Assembly (NCBI RefSeq): GCF_003010965.1
Contig: NZ_PGGM01000009.1
Location: 124,001-188,000, forward strand
Direction of reading: 5' to 3'
DNA length: 64,000 nucleotides
Source: Phyllobacterium sophorae
Lineage (GTDB): Bacteria; Pseudomonadota; Alphaproteobacteria; Rhizobiales; Rhizobiaceae
Positions 21,278 to 30,060 of the stretch are shown one piece after another. The notes under the pieces were generated by a model that searched no databases, was not told the DNA's origin, and worked only from the letters and a program-made list of their open reading frames with translations. Within the stretch, counting starts at the first letter, position 1. Each line of letters begins with the position of its first letter. The position numbers and the translations under genes were made by a program.

Positions 21278-21835
21278 ATGGCGGCGACACCACCAGTATG
21301 CGATTTCGGCTGGAAGGCCGTGGACGCCAGTCTGATCGGAACCGATGGTCAGGTTCATTCCATCCTGGCTCAGGCCGGACGCCGGGGCCTGGTGGTTGCC
21401 TTCATTTGCAACCACTGTCCCTATGTCAAGGCCGTCATCAAGCGCATTGTGCGCGATGCTCGTGACCTCAGGGAATTTGGCGTCGGTTTTGTCGCTATCA
21501 ATTCTAACGACGATACTGCCTATCCCGCCGACTCTTACGAAAACATGCAGCGCTTCGCTCGTGAAAACGCGTTTCCCTTTCACTATCTGCACGATGCCGA
21601 TCAGAGTGTAGCGCGGACCTATGGTGCGGCTTGTACGCCTGATTTCTTCGGCATCAATGGCGGCGGCGAACTGCAATATCGCGGCCGCCTCGATGCATCG
21701 CGCAAGGAAGAGGGGTCGCCCGATATGCGCCGTGACCTGTTTGAGGCAATGAAACAGGTCGCCAATGCGGGGCAAGGTCCACGCGAGCAGATCGCTTCAA
21801 TCGGCTGTTCGATCAAGTGGCGTGAGAGTGCCTAA
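21278..21835 (+). CDS. Thioredoxin-family (redoxin-like) protein
   Basis: A 185-residue cytosolic protein with a thioredoxin fold. The CxxC-type motif is seen in VAFICNHCPYVKAV at about residues 43-56, and a cis-Pro-like AACTPDFF lies near 115. It belongs to the AhpC/TSA-redoxin group rather than classical thioredoxin. It is the last gene of the cbb unit, 21 bases after cbbE, with GGAGGGAAG before ATG 21278. A role in redox control of Calvin enzymes is possible but unproven. A strong terminator hairpin follows. Confidence 0.82.
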   Translation: MAATPPVCDFGWKAVDASLIGTDGQVHSILAQAGRRGLVVAFICNHCPYVKAVIKRIVRDARDLREFGVGFVAINSNDDTAYPADSYENMQRFARENAFPFHYLHDADQSVARTYGAACTPDFFGINGGGELQYRGRLDASRKEEGSPDMRRDLFEAMKQVANAGQGPREQIASIGCSIKWRESA

Positions 21836-21842
21836 GGCGAGG

Positions 21843-21869
21843 TGCCGCCGGCACAATCAGCCGGCGGCA
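21843..21869. terminator. Hairpin between the cbb operon and the convergent cytochrome c gene
   Basis: Perfect 10-bp arms TGCCGCCGGC and GCCGGCGGCA around a 7-base loop ACAATCA, with a short AATTTC tail. It sits between two convergent genes and could terminate both. Confidence 0.7.
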
Positions 21870-21876
21870 ATTTCAG

Positions 21877-22263
21877 CTATTTGAACTGGTTCAGATAAGC
21901 TTCAAGATTGGTGATATCCGTGTCGTCTTTCAGACCGGCGAAGGCCATTTTTGTACCCTTCACCTTTGCCTTTGGATCGTGCAGATAATCGCGCAAACTC
22001 GCCGTATCCCAGACAAGACCAGCAGCGCCTGCCGCCTTCATTGCGGGTGAATAGGCAAAGCCTGGATGCGTGCCCGCAGTTCTGCCCATTACTTTAAACA
22101 AGGACGGTCCAACTTTGTTTTTGTCGGTATCAGCCACGTGACAAACGGCGCATTTCTTGAATACGGCTTCTCCGGCCTTGGCATCACCGGCCTCTTGGGC
22201 GCGGGCTCCAGCAACAGACAGAACCGCCGCCAACATACTTATCAGAACAGTAGAATAACGCAT
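21877..22263 (-). CDS. Periplasmic class I cytochrome c (c550/c2 type)
   Basis: A small soluble electron carrier of 128 residues with signal peptide 1-22 (AGARAQ). The haem motif CAVCH gives Cys38, Cys41 and His42; the distal ligand is probably Met106 in KGTKMAFAG. It faces away from the cbb operon and is next to the xox region. In methylotrophs a small cytochrome c takes electrons from XoxG and feeds the oxidase, so that role is plausible here. A perfect inverted repeat lies 43 bp upstream of its start. Confidence 0.88.
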   Translation of the reverse strand: MRYSTVLISMLAAVLSVAGARAQEAGDAKAGEAVFKKCAVCHVADTDKNKVGPSLFKVMGRTAGTHPGFAYSPAMKAAGAAGLVWDTASLRDYLHDPKAKVKGTKMAFAGLKDDTDITNLEAYLNQFK

Positions 22264-22591
22264 GGCATCTCCTCATTTTCGCCAAGGGTGCCCTGGACGA
22301 AGACCGGCGCCAATTTTCCATGCATTGGCGCCACCATCTTTTAGAACGCTTCCAGAAGGTACCGTCGGCTCCTGATAAGTCAATCGTTTGGCCGGTGAAA
22401 TAACGCCGCAGGATCACGATTGCGTTTTCCTGTTCGTCACGATTGACGTGTTGAGGCGGGATCCGTACCTTAGTGATATATTTCTCATTCGGGCACCTTG
22501 AGAAAACCAATAGGACGATTGCTCCTGGAAATACCGCTCTCATTGCTGACGGTATCACAGGCGATCTGGTCGGTAGATTGGAGGTGGCCAT
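22264..22591. other. Intergenic region upstream of cytochrome c and ABC operon
   Basis: The divergent gap holds promoters for the cytochrome c gene (minus) and for the small-protein/ABC operon (plus). It contains the inverted repeat listed separately. Two overlapping readings in this stretch run into neighbouring genes and show no family likeness. Confidence 0.55.
22306..22332. promoter_or_regulatory. Perfect inverted repeat upstream of the cytochrome c gene
   Basis: Arms GGCGCCAAT and ATTGGCGCC are exact reverse complements separated by 9 bases. The element ends 43 bp from the cytochrome c start codon, a position suited to a dimeric regulator. It has no T-tract. The regulator is unknown. 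Confidence 0.5.
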
Positions 22592-22801
22592 TTGGATGTT
22601 ATTGATCTCGTCCTTACGATCTGTCTTGTGTCGAACCCGTCAAACTGCCGGGAAGAACGACTGCACTTCGAGAACAAGGGCGGTATGCTCAATTGCATGT
22701 ACCTTGCACCAACTGAAATCGCCAAATGGTCCGAAGAACATCCAAAGGTTCGGGTAGTCCGCTGGAAGTGCGCCTATCCGGCGACGGAGCTGACACTGTA
22801 G
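22592..22801 (+). CDS. Small Cys-containing protein of unknown function
   Basis: A 69-residue protein read from TTG 22592, with GGAGG 7 bases upstream, so the unusual start is well supported. It has four Cys (CLVSN, NCREE, NCMYL, KCAYP) and a compact pattern, HFENKGGMLNCMYLAP then VRVVRWKCAYP, that looks like a short conserved rhizobial domain, but I cannot name a family. There is no clear signal peptide beyond a short hydrophobic start. It lies 38 bases before the ABC binding-protein gene and is probably in the same transcript. Confidence 0.6.
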   Translation: MDVIDLVLTICLVSNPSNCREERLHFENKGGMLNCMYLAPTEIAKWSEEHPKVRVVRWKCAYPATELTL

Positions 22802-22839
22802 ATCTGAGGTATGCGCAACGATCTGTCTGGGAGGGCATC

Positions 22840-23826
22840 GTGACAGGAATATATCAACGCCTCTTTCGCTTCTTGTTCTTGTTCATGCTGGCTTTTGGCG
22901 GCCTTGGCATCTGCGCGAGCTTTGCTGCTGAAACAATTCGGGTTGGCGTTCTCAAGTTTGGCACTGTGAACTGGGAACTCGACACGATCAAACATCATAA
23001 GCTGGATGAGAAACATGGTGTGAACATCGATATCCGTTTCTTCGCCAGTGAGGATGCGACCAACGTCGCGATGATGGCTGGTGACGTCGATATCATTGTG
23101 AGCGACTGGCTGTGGGTGTCCCGTCAGCGCGCTTCGGGCGAAGATCTGACGTTCGTCCCGTATTCCAGCTCTGTCGGTGCGTTGATGGTTCGCGACGGGT
23201 CTCCGTTGAAAGGGCTTGCCGATCTGAAGGGCAAAAAGATCGGTATTGCCGGCGGACCTCTCGATAAAAGCTGGCTGCTTTTGCAGGGGCTCGCCAAGAA
23301 ACAGCTTTCAGTTGATCTGGCCACGCAAAACGAGATCGTCTATGGCGCACCGCCGCTGCTTGCCGAAAAGGCGCAGCAGGATGAACTTGATGCGGTTCTG
23401 AATTTCTGGAATTTTTGCGCAAGATTGGAGGCCAACGGCTTCCACCGATTGATCGGGACAAACGATGCTGCCAAGGCGCTAGGCGCATCGGGTACCGCAT
23501 CCGCCATTGGCTATATTTTCCATGAGAAATGGGCAAAAGCGCACCCGCAAGCTATCTCCGGCTTCATCGGCGCCAGCCGGGAGGCGAAGGCGCTGCTCGC
23601 ACGATCCGATGAGGACTGGCAGCGTCTGTCACCCGTCATCAAAGCTGAGGGTCGCGAACTGGACGTGTTGCGCGACCGCTACCGGGAGGGAATCCCCAAA
23701 GGTACTGCCGAGGAAGAAGAGGCTGATGCGGCGAAACTCTATGCGATTCTCGCTGAACTTGGAGGCCAACGGCTTGTCGGCCCCGCCACGACACTTGCTC
23801 CCGGCACGTTCTGGAAGGAAGAATAA
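22840..23826 (+). CDS. ABC transporter substrate-binding protein (NMT1/TauA type)
   Basis: Periplasmic binding protein of 328 residues with an N-terminal signal (about 1-27, FLFLFMLAFGGLGICASFAA). The bilobal NMT1/THI5-like fold is shown by IRVGVLKFGTVNWELDTIK at the start of the mature chain, VDIIVSDWLWVSRQRA and DLKGKKIGIAGGP. GTG 22840 has GGGAGGG upstream; longer readings overlap the preceding small gene. It forms an operon with a permease and an ATPase. Its ligand is unknown. The following genes are quinoprotein-linked, which suggests a link with PQQ or methanol oxidation. Confidence 0.86.
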   Translation: MTGIYQRLFRFLFLFMLAFGGLGICASFAAETIRVGVLKFGTVNWELDTIKHHKLDEKHGVNIDIRFFASEDATNVAMMAGDVDIIVSDWLWVSRQRASGEDLTFVPYSSSVGALMVRDGSPLKGLADLKGKKIGIAGGPLDKSWLLLQGLAKKQLSVDLATQNEIVYGAPPLLAEKAQQDELDAVLNFWNFCARLEANGFHRLIGTNDAAKALGASGTASAIGYIFHEKWAKAHPQAISGFIGASREAKALLARSDEDWQRLSPVIKAEGRELDVLRDRYREGIPKGTAEEEEADAAKLYAILAELGGQRLVGPATTLAPGTFWKEE

Positions 23827-24645
23827 ATGGGGCCAGTGGCCACTGAGACCGGACAGACTCTGAACAACAGCGAGCCCGCAGACGGGGTGCGCCGATGGAA
23901 TTCATCGCTGATGATCGTGCTGTCTTTTGCAGTGCTCCTCGTCGCCTGGCATGTAGCGGCGACGCTATGGCCAAGCCGGTCTTTTCCGGCACCATTGCTT
24001 GTGTTGCAGACTTTCCTCAGCGAAACTGCGAGCGGCGATCTGCCCTATCATCTGGCCATTACCCTGTGGCGTGTTGCAGCCGCCTTTTTCCTGGCAATGA
24101 TTATTGGTTCGGTGATCGGTGTGCTGCTCGGCAGCCATCGGCGCGCCGATCAGTTCTTCAACCCCTGGCTTATCCTGTTTCTGAATATACCGGCGCTGGT
24201 GATTATCGTGCTCGCCTATATTTGGTTCGGCCTGAACGAGGCTGCAGCCATTGGTGCGGTTGCGGTCAACAAGATTCCCAATGTCGTCGTTACGATGCGA
24301 GAAGGAACACGAGCGCTTGATGCCCGCTATGCGGAAATGGCAAAAGTCTATCGCTTTGGTGCATTAGACCAATTGCGGCATGTTCTCCTGCCGCAATTGC
24401 AGCCATTCATCGCGGCCGCTTCCCGCTCAGGCGTTTCGCTTATCTGGAAGATCGTGCTGGTGGTGGAACTCCTCGGCCGCTCGAATGGCATAGGCTTCCA
24501 GATAAATCTGTTTTTCCAGCTTTTCGATGTCGCGGCGATCCTGGCCTATACACTGGCCTTCGTCGCCGTGATGCTTTTCATAGAACTTGTCGTGGTGCAG
24601 CCTCTTGAACACACATCCACTCGCTGGCGCCGCCGCGCGGCTTAA
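23827..24645 (+). CDS. ABC transporter permease (TauC/SsuC-like)
   Basis: An inner-membrane permease of 272 residues with about six hydrophobic helices. The EAA-type loop that meets the ATPase is at about 160-200 (EGTRALDARYAEMAKVYRFG). ATG 23827 begins directly after the binding-protein stop. It belongs to the nitrate/sulfonate/taurine permease class, which fits the NMT1-type binding protein. The substrate is not known. The next gene starts before this one ends. Confidence 0.87.
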   Translation: MGPVATETGQTLNNSEPADGVRRWNSSLMIVLSFAVLLVAWHVAATLWPSRSFPAPLLVLQTFLSETASGDLPYHLAITLWRVAAAFFLAMIIGSVIGVLLGSHRRADQFFNPWLILFLNIPALVIIVLAYIWFGLNEAAAIGAVAVNKIPNVVVTMREGTRALDARYAEMAKVYRFGALDQLRHVLLPQLQPFIAAASRSGVSLIWKIVLVVELLGRSNGIGFQINLFFQLFDVAAILAYTLAFVAVMLFIELVVVQPLEHTSTRWRRRAA

Positions 24646-25363
24646 GGTCAATATCGAGGAAAAATCGTTTCGCTCGTCCAATGGCGCAACGATCCAGGTA
24701 TTGCGTCAACTGCGTTTCGAGGTCGAGGAGAATGAATTCGCCTGCATCCTCGGTCCTTCCGGATGCGGCAAGACGACGACGCTGCGCATACTGCTTGGCC
24801 TTGATCAGGACTACCGCGGCTCTGTTCAACTGCCGGGCAAGTCGCAGGCGCGTATGGGGACCGTGTTCCAGGAACCGATGCTTCTGCCTTGGCGAACGGT
24901 CGAGCAGAATGTGCGGCTGGCGCTGCCCAAGGAATTGCGAGGCGCAAATCTTGATGCGCTCTTCGCGCAGTTGGGCTTGTCCAATATGCGCAGCTTCTAC
25001 CCGGCGGAGCTCTCGCTTGGCCTTGCACGCCGGGCGGCGATCGCACGGGCGCTGGCAATTGAACCGGATATCCTTTTGCTTGATGAACCTTTTGTTTCGC
25101 TTGACGAGCCAACAGCGCAGCAGCTGAGGCATTTGCTCCTGTTTGTATGGTCCGAACGCCCGACCACGGCCTTGATGGTGACGCACAATCTGCAGGAAGC
25201 GATCATGCTGTCGGATCGCATCATTGTATTGTCGGATCGCCCGGCCCATGTTCTCGGCACCTTTGACATCCGCCTGCCGCGCCAATATCGCAACGAACAG
25301 GTCAAGGCTGATCTCCTTCGCTCGTTCAACGAGAAATTCGCAGGTATCAGGAACTTGTCATGA
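24587..25363 (+). CDS. ABC transporter ATP-binding protein
   Basis: The ATPase of the same importer, up to 258 residues. Walker A is GPSGCGKTTTL, the Q-loop FQEPMLLPW, Walker B ILLLDEPFVSLDE and the H-loop MVTHNLQEA. The ABC signature reads ELSLGLARRA instead of LSGGQ, which is degenerate. The start is uncertain: TTG 24587 and TTG 24605 are both possible and neither has a strong ribosome-binding site, so it is probably translated by coupling to the permease, with which it overlaps by 40-60 bases. The stop overlaps the next ATG. Confidence 0.85.
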   Translation: MSWCSLLNTHPLAGAAARLKVNIEEKSFRSSNGATIQVLRQLRFEVEENEFACILGPSGCGKTTTLRILLGLDQDYRGSVQLPGKSQARMGTVFQEPMLLPWRTVEQNVRLALPKELRGANLDALFAQLGLSNMRSFYPAELSLGLARRAAIARALAIEPDILLLDEPFVSLDEPTAQQLRHLLLFVWSERPTTALMVTHNLQEAIMLSDRIIVLSDRPAHVLGTFDIRLPRQYRNEQVKADLLRSFNEKFAGIRNLS

Positions 25364-26319
25364 ACAGACCGACACGGCGCAGTGTCCTTAAAACCGGAGC
25401 TTTCTTTGCGTGTTGCGGGATGTCGCATATACGGTTTGCGCAATCCCAATCCGCGCATAGCGCGGTTTTGCCCGTTACGGAGATTGCAGGTGGGGTCTTT
25501 GCCTTTGCGGGCCTGCCCGAAATGATGAATGCCGAGAATGAAGGCGAGATCTGCAACGTTGGTTTTGTGGTTGGCACTGACGCCGTTGCCGTAATCGACA
25601 GCGGGGGAAGTGTGGCCGAAGGCCGGGCGCTGATTGCAGCCATCCGTGCCGTTACAGACAGACCCGTCCGTTATCTCATCAACACACACATGCATCCCGA
25701 TCATATATTCGGTAACGCTGCTTTCAGCGATGCTGAGACGGTTGTCGTCGGGCATCGCAACTTGCCGCGTGCCCTTGCGAGCCGCGGCGATTACTACCTG
25801 CAGAGCTATCGCGACAGCATGGGCGGCGCATTGATGGCCGACATTCGGATCGTGCCTCCCACCAAACTGATCACAGACGAAGAACAGCTTGATCTCGGCG
25901 GCCGCCATTTGGCCTTGAAGGCCTGGAAAACCGCCCATACGGACAACGACCTGACCGTTTTCGATCAACAGTCCGGAACGTTCTTTACCGGGGATCTTTG
26001 TTTCGTTGATCATCTCCCCACGATGGACGGGTCGCTTCGGGGTTGGATTGATCAACTCGGAGACCTGAAAGCGTTCAAGGCGAATCTCGCTGTTCCGGGA
26101 CATGGGCCGGTGCCGTCAAAATGGCCGGAAGCACTCGATCGGGAAGAGCGCTACTTTGAGGTCCTGGCGCGCGACATCCGCAAGGCAATTGCCGACGGCG
26201 TGCCTATGGCAGAAGCCGTCAAAACGGCGGCACAAAGCGAGCGGGGAAGCTGGCGCCTCTTCGATGAATACAATGAGCGCAATGCCACTGCGGCTTTCGC
26301 CGAGCTTGAATGGGAATGA
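25360..26319 (+). CDS. Quinoprotein relay system zinc metallohydrolase (MBL fold)
   Basis: An exported metallo-beta-lactamase-fold protein of 319 residues, related to SoxH. The N-terminus carries an RR-containing signal region (MNRPTRRSVLKTGAFFACCG), which may be Tat-type. The zinc motif THMHPDHIFGN gives the HxHxDH ligands at about 107-112; later ligands are in GHRNLP and PGHGP. It overlaps the ABC ATPase stop by 4 bases. Its family is found with PQQ-dependent dehydrogenases and SoxYZ-like carriers, one of which is the next gene. The chemical role is not established. Confidence 0.86.
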   Translation: MNRPTRRSVLKTGAFFACCGMSHIRFAQSQSAHSAVLPVTEIAGGVFAFAGLPEMMNAENEGEICNVGFVVGTDAVAVIDSGGSVAEGRALIAAIRAVTDRPVRYLINTHMHPDHIFGNAAFSDAETVVVGHRNLPRALASRGDYYLQSYRDSMGGALMADIRIVPPTKLITDEEQLDLGGRHLALKAWKTAHTDNDLTVFDQQSGTFFTGDLCFVDHLPTMDGSLRGWIDQLGDLKAFKANLAVPGHGPVPSKWPEALDREERYFEVLARDIRKAIADGVPMAEAVKTAAQSERGSWRLFDEYNERNATAAFAELEWE

Positions 26320-26403
26320 TCGCGCAGTTTGCCAGATCAATGCGCGAAGTGATATACTTTCCGAAGGCCGGGCACCGCCAATTATCTGGTGGAGGCAACG
26401 TAT

Positions 26404-27255
26404 ATGATCGTTTCAGTAAACCGACGCAACCGGGTCATGGCGGTTGTCTTTTCAACACTGATCGCAACTGCGGTTCCCTTGGCCGCGGATGCTCAGGGCA
26501 CGAGTGTTGCGGAAAGCACCGTCTGGAATAGTTTGAAGGGTGACGTTTTCGGTCAGAAGGTCATTGGGCCGGCCAATGGACTTGTCACTATTGCTGCTCC
26601 CAAGCGCGCGGAAGACGCGGCGCTCGTGCCCGTCGATTTGCGCTTCAAGACGGACGCTGCCACTGGGCGGATCAAGGCCGTAACCCTCATCGTTGATGAA
26701 AACCCATCCCCCGTCGCCGCTGTATTCAAATTTGGGAAGGATGCGGGTGTCACCCATCTCGCTACACGGCTGCGGGTCAATGCCTATTCCTATGTCAGAG
26801 CGATAGCGGAGACTGAAGACGGCAAGCTTCATATGACCGAGACTTTCGTCAAGGCATCGGGAGGATGTTCGGCACCAGCGCTGAAAAATCAGGATGAGGC
26901 GATGGCTTCGCTTGGAAAAATGAAGCTGCGCGTGTTTGCATCCAATGCGCCTGGAACTGAGCCGATGACGCGCGCAACCGAAATGCAATTGATGATACGT
27001 CATCCCAACAATTCGGGACTGCAGATGGACCAGCTTACCCGCTACTACATCCCCGCGCACTTCATTCAAGGGCTTACGGTATCGCAAGGCGATCGCCTGA
27101 TCATGTCAATGGAGGGTGGAATATCGATCTCCGAAGATCCAAACTTCCGCTTCGAGTTCGACGCAAAACCCGGTGAGGACGTCAAGGTCGAGGCAGCGGA
27201 TACAGAAGGCAAGAAATTTCAGGACGAATGGCCGCTGCAATCATCGAGCCTGTAA
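26404..27255 (+). CDS. Quinoprotein dehydrogenase-associated SoxYZ-like carrier protein
   Basis: An exported 283-residue fusion with a SoxY-like N-terminal part (mature chain from about 32; VWNSLKGDVFG) and a SoxZ-like C-terminal part from about residue 180 (RHPNNSGLQMDQ, RFEFDAKPGED). A single Cys is seen in ASGGCSAP at the junction where SoxY proteins carry their swinging Cys. GGAGG lies 9 bases before ATG 26404, which is better than the in-frame GTG at 26389. The family accompanies PQQ dehydrogenases and the metallohydrolase upstream. It converges on the next gene with a 9-bp gap. Confidence 0.85.
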   Translation: MIVSVNRRNRVMAVVFSTLIATAVPLAADAQGTSVAESTVWNSLKGDVFGQKVIGPANGLVTIAAPKRAEDAALVPVDLRFKTDAATGRIKAVTLIVDENPSPVAAVFKFGKDAGVTHLATRLRVNAYSYVRAIAETEDGKLHMTETFVKASGGCSAPALKNQDEAMASLGKMKLRVFASNAPGTEPMTRATEMQLMIRHPNNSGLQMDQLTRYYIPAHFIQGLTVSQGDRLIMSMEGGISISEDPNFRFEFDAKPGEDVKVEAADTEGKKFQDEWPLQSSSL

Positions 27256-27264
27256 AGTCTCATC

Positions 27265-27615
27265 CTAGAAGCACCGGATATCCGCTTCGGCTTGGGCACG
27301 CTTCAGCTCTGTCGTGGCCGCCTTCGCCGGAGCGCTCTCCCGGAAGAGCGTACCGTTTTCTCCGGGCACCTGCCCCATTTGCTTGAACGTCTCTGCCTCC
27401 ACATAATGTTCATAGGTCACGACGGATGCAATGACGTCGATCGAACACGAGCATCTTTGCAGTATGTCACGGGTTTCGCCATTGGCTTTCATGCATCCGT
27501 AGACGTATTCCGCGAGCGTCGAAGTGGGGTAATCTGACGCAGCTTTTGCAGGAGATGAGGCCGCAATTGCTGCAAATGCTAACAAGGCAGCTGTCACGAT
27601 TTTTAGCGCGGTCAT
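27265..27615 (-). CDS. Exported Cys-rich small protein of unknown function
   Basis: A 116-residue protein with signal peptide 1-25 (SSPAKAAS). The mature part has Cys in YGCMKANGE, QRCSCSID and a C-terminal IRCF, suggesting two disulfides. It lies alone on the minus strand between the SoxYZ-like gene and xoxF and is divergent from xoxF across 452 bp. I do not recognise a family. Its place within the quinoprotein cluster suggests a periplasmic role in methanol oxidation, which is inference. Confidence 0.7.
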   Translation of the reverse strand: MTALKIVTAALLAFAAIAASSPAKAASDYPTSTLAEYVYGCMKANGETRDILQRCSCSIDVIASVVTYEHYVEAETFKQMGQVPGENGTLFRESAPAKAATTELKRAQAEADIRCF

Positions 27616-28067
27616 GAGATATCTCGCTTTGGCTCAGTTAAAATATACATTTTTTAAGTAGATAGCAAAAAATAATATTCAACGGAAAACATTAACGCAG
27701 ATTCAAGTATCAAATTTTATGACAGGCGTGTTTGACAGAATATGCCAATTAAACCGATTGCTTACTGCGCTGCGATATCAGTCTATTGCAGTGCAGCAAA
27801 TATAAATTCATAATCGTGCTTGCGTAATGCAAATGTTTCTCCTATCGTCCACTTGTTTCCGGCTTCAAGGACGTTACCGTCAAGGGAGTGGTGACAGTCT
27901 TCGTAGGCCAAGCGGGGTGGGCAGTAACGGTGCCCTCTGCGCGCCTGGCTTAGGTCGTGACACGCTGCCGGAAATACTTCCCATTTGCGTGAGCTAATGG
28001 AGCGGAGCCGTCTTTTAAAACGGCGCCGTCCGATGGTTCATTAAAGTGAACTTAGGGAGGACTCATA
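27616..28067. other. Long xoxF leader and divergent promoter region
   Basis: The 452-bp gap contains the xoxF promoter. The proximal half toward 27616 is AT-rich; the distal 190 bases before xoxF are GC-rich and hairpin-forming. Two stems are seen: GGGCA and TGCCC at 27919-27935, and GCCGT and ACGGC at 28007-28024 flanking TTTTAAA. No ORF is credible. XoxF is typically under metal-switch control in methylotrophs, but no known regulator site or riboswitch is recognised. Confidence 0.55.
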
Positions 28068-29897
28068 ATGCGTGTACACAAGAAATTAATTGGAATTGCA
28101 TTGGCTACGACGGCCATGTCGTTCTCATTGGCGGGAGGAGCTTTTGCCAATGACGACCTGCAGGGCTTGATTTCTGATTCCAAGAACTGGGCTATTCAAA
28201 CTGGCGATTATGCCAACACCCGGTACTCGAAACTCAACAAGATCACCAAGGATAACGTCAAGAACCTCCAGGTCGCCTGGACGTTTTCGACAGGCGTGCT
28301 GCGCGGCCATGAAGGAGGCCCGCTCATCATAGGCGATGTAATGTATGTCCATACGCCGTATCCTAATATGGTCTATGCGCTTGATCTGAACAATGACGGC
28401 AAGATCCTCTGGAAGTATGAGCCCAAGCAGGATGCGAACGTCATTCCCATCATGTGCTGCGACACTGTCAATCGCGGCGTCGCGTATGGTGACGGGAAGA
28501 TCTTCCTCTACCAGGCCGATGCCACACTTGTCGCCCTCGACGCAAAGACAGGCAAAGTTGAATGGTCTGCCAAAAACGCCGAAGCAGCTGACGGGAGCAA
28601 GGGTGAATCTGGAACCTCTGCGCCGATGGTCGTGAAAGACAAGGTCATTGTCGGCATTTCCGGCGGTGAGTTTGGCGTTCGTGGCGCGTTGACCGCTTAT
28701 AACATCAAGGACGGCAAGCAGGCGTGGCGTGCATGGTCGATGGGTTCCGACAAGGAAACATTGATCGATCCGGAAAAGACCACTCACCTCGGCAAGCCGG
28801 TTGGAGCGGATTCCGGTACGAACACCTGGGAAGGTGATCAGTGGAAAACCGGTGGTGGAACAACCTGGGGTTGGTATTCGTACGATCCCAAGCTGAACCT
28901 GATCTACTACGGCACCGGCAATCCATCGACCTGGAACCCAAGTCAGCGTCCAGGAGATAACAAGTGGTCCATGACCATCATGGCCCGTGATGCCGACACA
29001 GGCATGGCGAAATGGCTCTACCAGATGACCCCGCATGACGAGTGGGACTATGACGGTATCAATGAGATGATTCTCGTGGATGGCGTTGAGGTCGATGGCA
29101 AGGCCCATGATGCCCTCGTGCACTTCGACCGTAACGGCTTTGCTTATACGATGGATCGTGCAACCGGTGAACTTCTGGTCGCGAAGAAATACGATCCGGC
29201 AGTCAACTGGGCGACGGAAGTCGACATGAACAAGGACAGCAAGACCTACGGACGTCCGAAGGTCGTGGATAAATACTCGACTCAGGTACAAGGCGAAGAC
29301 GTGAACACGACGGGCATCTGCCCGGCGGCTCTTGGTACCAAGGACCAGCAGCCGGCTACCTATTCGCCAAAGACCAAGCTCTTCTATGTTCCAACAAACC
29401 ATGTCTGCATGGACTATGAGCCCTACAAGGTAAGCTATACGGCCGGACAGCCTTATGTCGGCGCAACGCTTTCCATGTATCCGGCTCCCAACAGCCATGG
29501 CGGCATGGGTAACTTCATCGCCTGGGATGCCGCGAAGGGCGAAATTGTCTGGTCCAAACCGGAACAGTTCTCGGTCTGGTCAGGCGCTCTCGCAACTGAC
29601 GGCGACGTGATCTTCTACGGAACGCTCGAAGGCTACCTGAAAGCGGTCGATAAGGATGGCAAGGAACTTTACAAGTTCAAGACACCGTCCGGCATCATCG
29701 GTAACGTCACGACATACGAGCATAAGGGCAAACAGTATGTTGCCGTTCTGTCAGGTGTTGGCGGATGGGCTGGTATTGGTCTTGCCGCTGGTTTGACGAA
29801 GCCGAATGAAGGCCTTGGCGCGGTCGGTGGTTATGCCGCTCTTTCCGATTACACGGCCTTGGGCGGTCAACTGACCGTATTTACCGTTCCTGATTGA
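28068..29897 (+). CDS. xoxF: Lanthanide-dependent PQQ methanol dehydrogenase XoxF
   Basis: Periplasmic quinoprotein of 609 residues oxidising methanol, with signal peptide 1-27 (GGAFAN). The eight-bladed PQQ propeller is shown by W-type repeats. The adjacent-Cys disulfide is in CCDTVNRG. The catalytic Asp327 and, two residues on, Asp329 are in [11 protein letters not shown]; calcium enzymes (MxaF) have Ala at the second position, so Asp329 marks lanthanide use. GGGAGG lies 7 bases before ATG 28068. It leads xoxG and xoxJ. No mxaF or mxaI copy is present in the window. Confidence 0.98.
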   Translation: MRVHKKLIGIALATTAMSFSLAGGAFANDDLQGLISDSKNWAIQTGDYANTRYSKLNKITKDNVKNLQVAWTFSTGVLRGHEGGPLIIGDVMYVHTPYPNMVYALDLNNDGKILWKYEPKQDANVIPIMCCDTVNRGVAYGDGKIFLYQADATLVALDAKTGKVEWSAKNAEAADGSKGESGTSAPMVVKDKVIVGISGGEFGVRGALTAYNIKDGKQAWRAWSMGSDKETLIDPEKTTHLGKPVGADSGTNTWEGDQWKTGGGTTWGWYSYDPKLNLIYYGTGNPSTWNPSQRPGDNKWSMTIMARDADTGMAKWLYQMTPHDEWDYDGINEMILVDGVEVDGKAHDALVHFDRNGFAYTMDRATGELLVAKKYDPAVNWATEVDMNKDSKTYGRPKVVDKYSTQVQGEDVNTTGICPAALGTKDQQPATYSPKTKLFYVPTNHVCMDYEPYKVSYTAGQPYVGATLSMYPAPNSHGGMGNFIAWDAAKGEIVWSKPEQFSVWSGALATDGDVIFYGTLEGYLKAVDKDGKELYKFKTPSGIIGNVTTYEHKGKQYVAVLSGVGGWAGIGLAAGLTKPNEGLGAVGGYAALSDYTALGGQLTVFTVPD

Positions 29898-29915
29898 TAG
29901 GAACGAAGCGGACAC

Positions 29916-29962
29916 AAGCTTGCGGATTCAAGCTTTGAAGGGAGGGCGCCCGGTTAAACCGG
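29916..29962 (+). terminator. Paired hairpins between xoxF and xoxG
   Basis: The first hairpin has arms AAGCTTG and CAAGCTT (29916-29935); the second is the palindrome CCGGTTAAACCGG (29950-29962) within a GC-rich block. Neither has a T-tract. They may attenuate transcription or protect the xoxF message and so set xoxF above xoxG. Confidence 0.4.
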
Positions 29963-30060
29963 CCGGGCCCCTCGTGCCGCCAAAATCAGACGATTAATCA
30001 CGACCGCCGAACGCGTGCTGAAAGGTGCCGGGTTGGTGAGTTGGAATATGAGGTTCCCGT

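Noticed and set aside
22184-22591. 135-codon minus reading upstream of and into the cytochrome c gene
   Set aside because: It overlaps the cytochrome c coding region in another frame and has no recognisable domain, although a middle stretch looks faintly protein-like.
28125-29498. 457-codon reading antisense to xoxF
   Set aside because: Shadow of a confirmed gene with no ribosome-binding site or domain.
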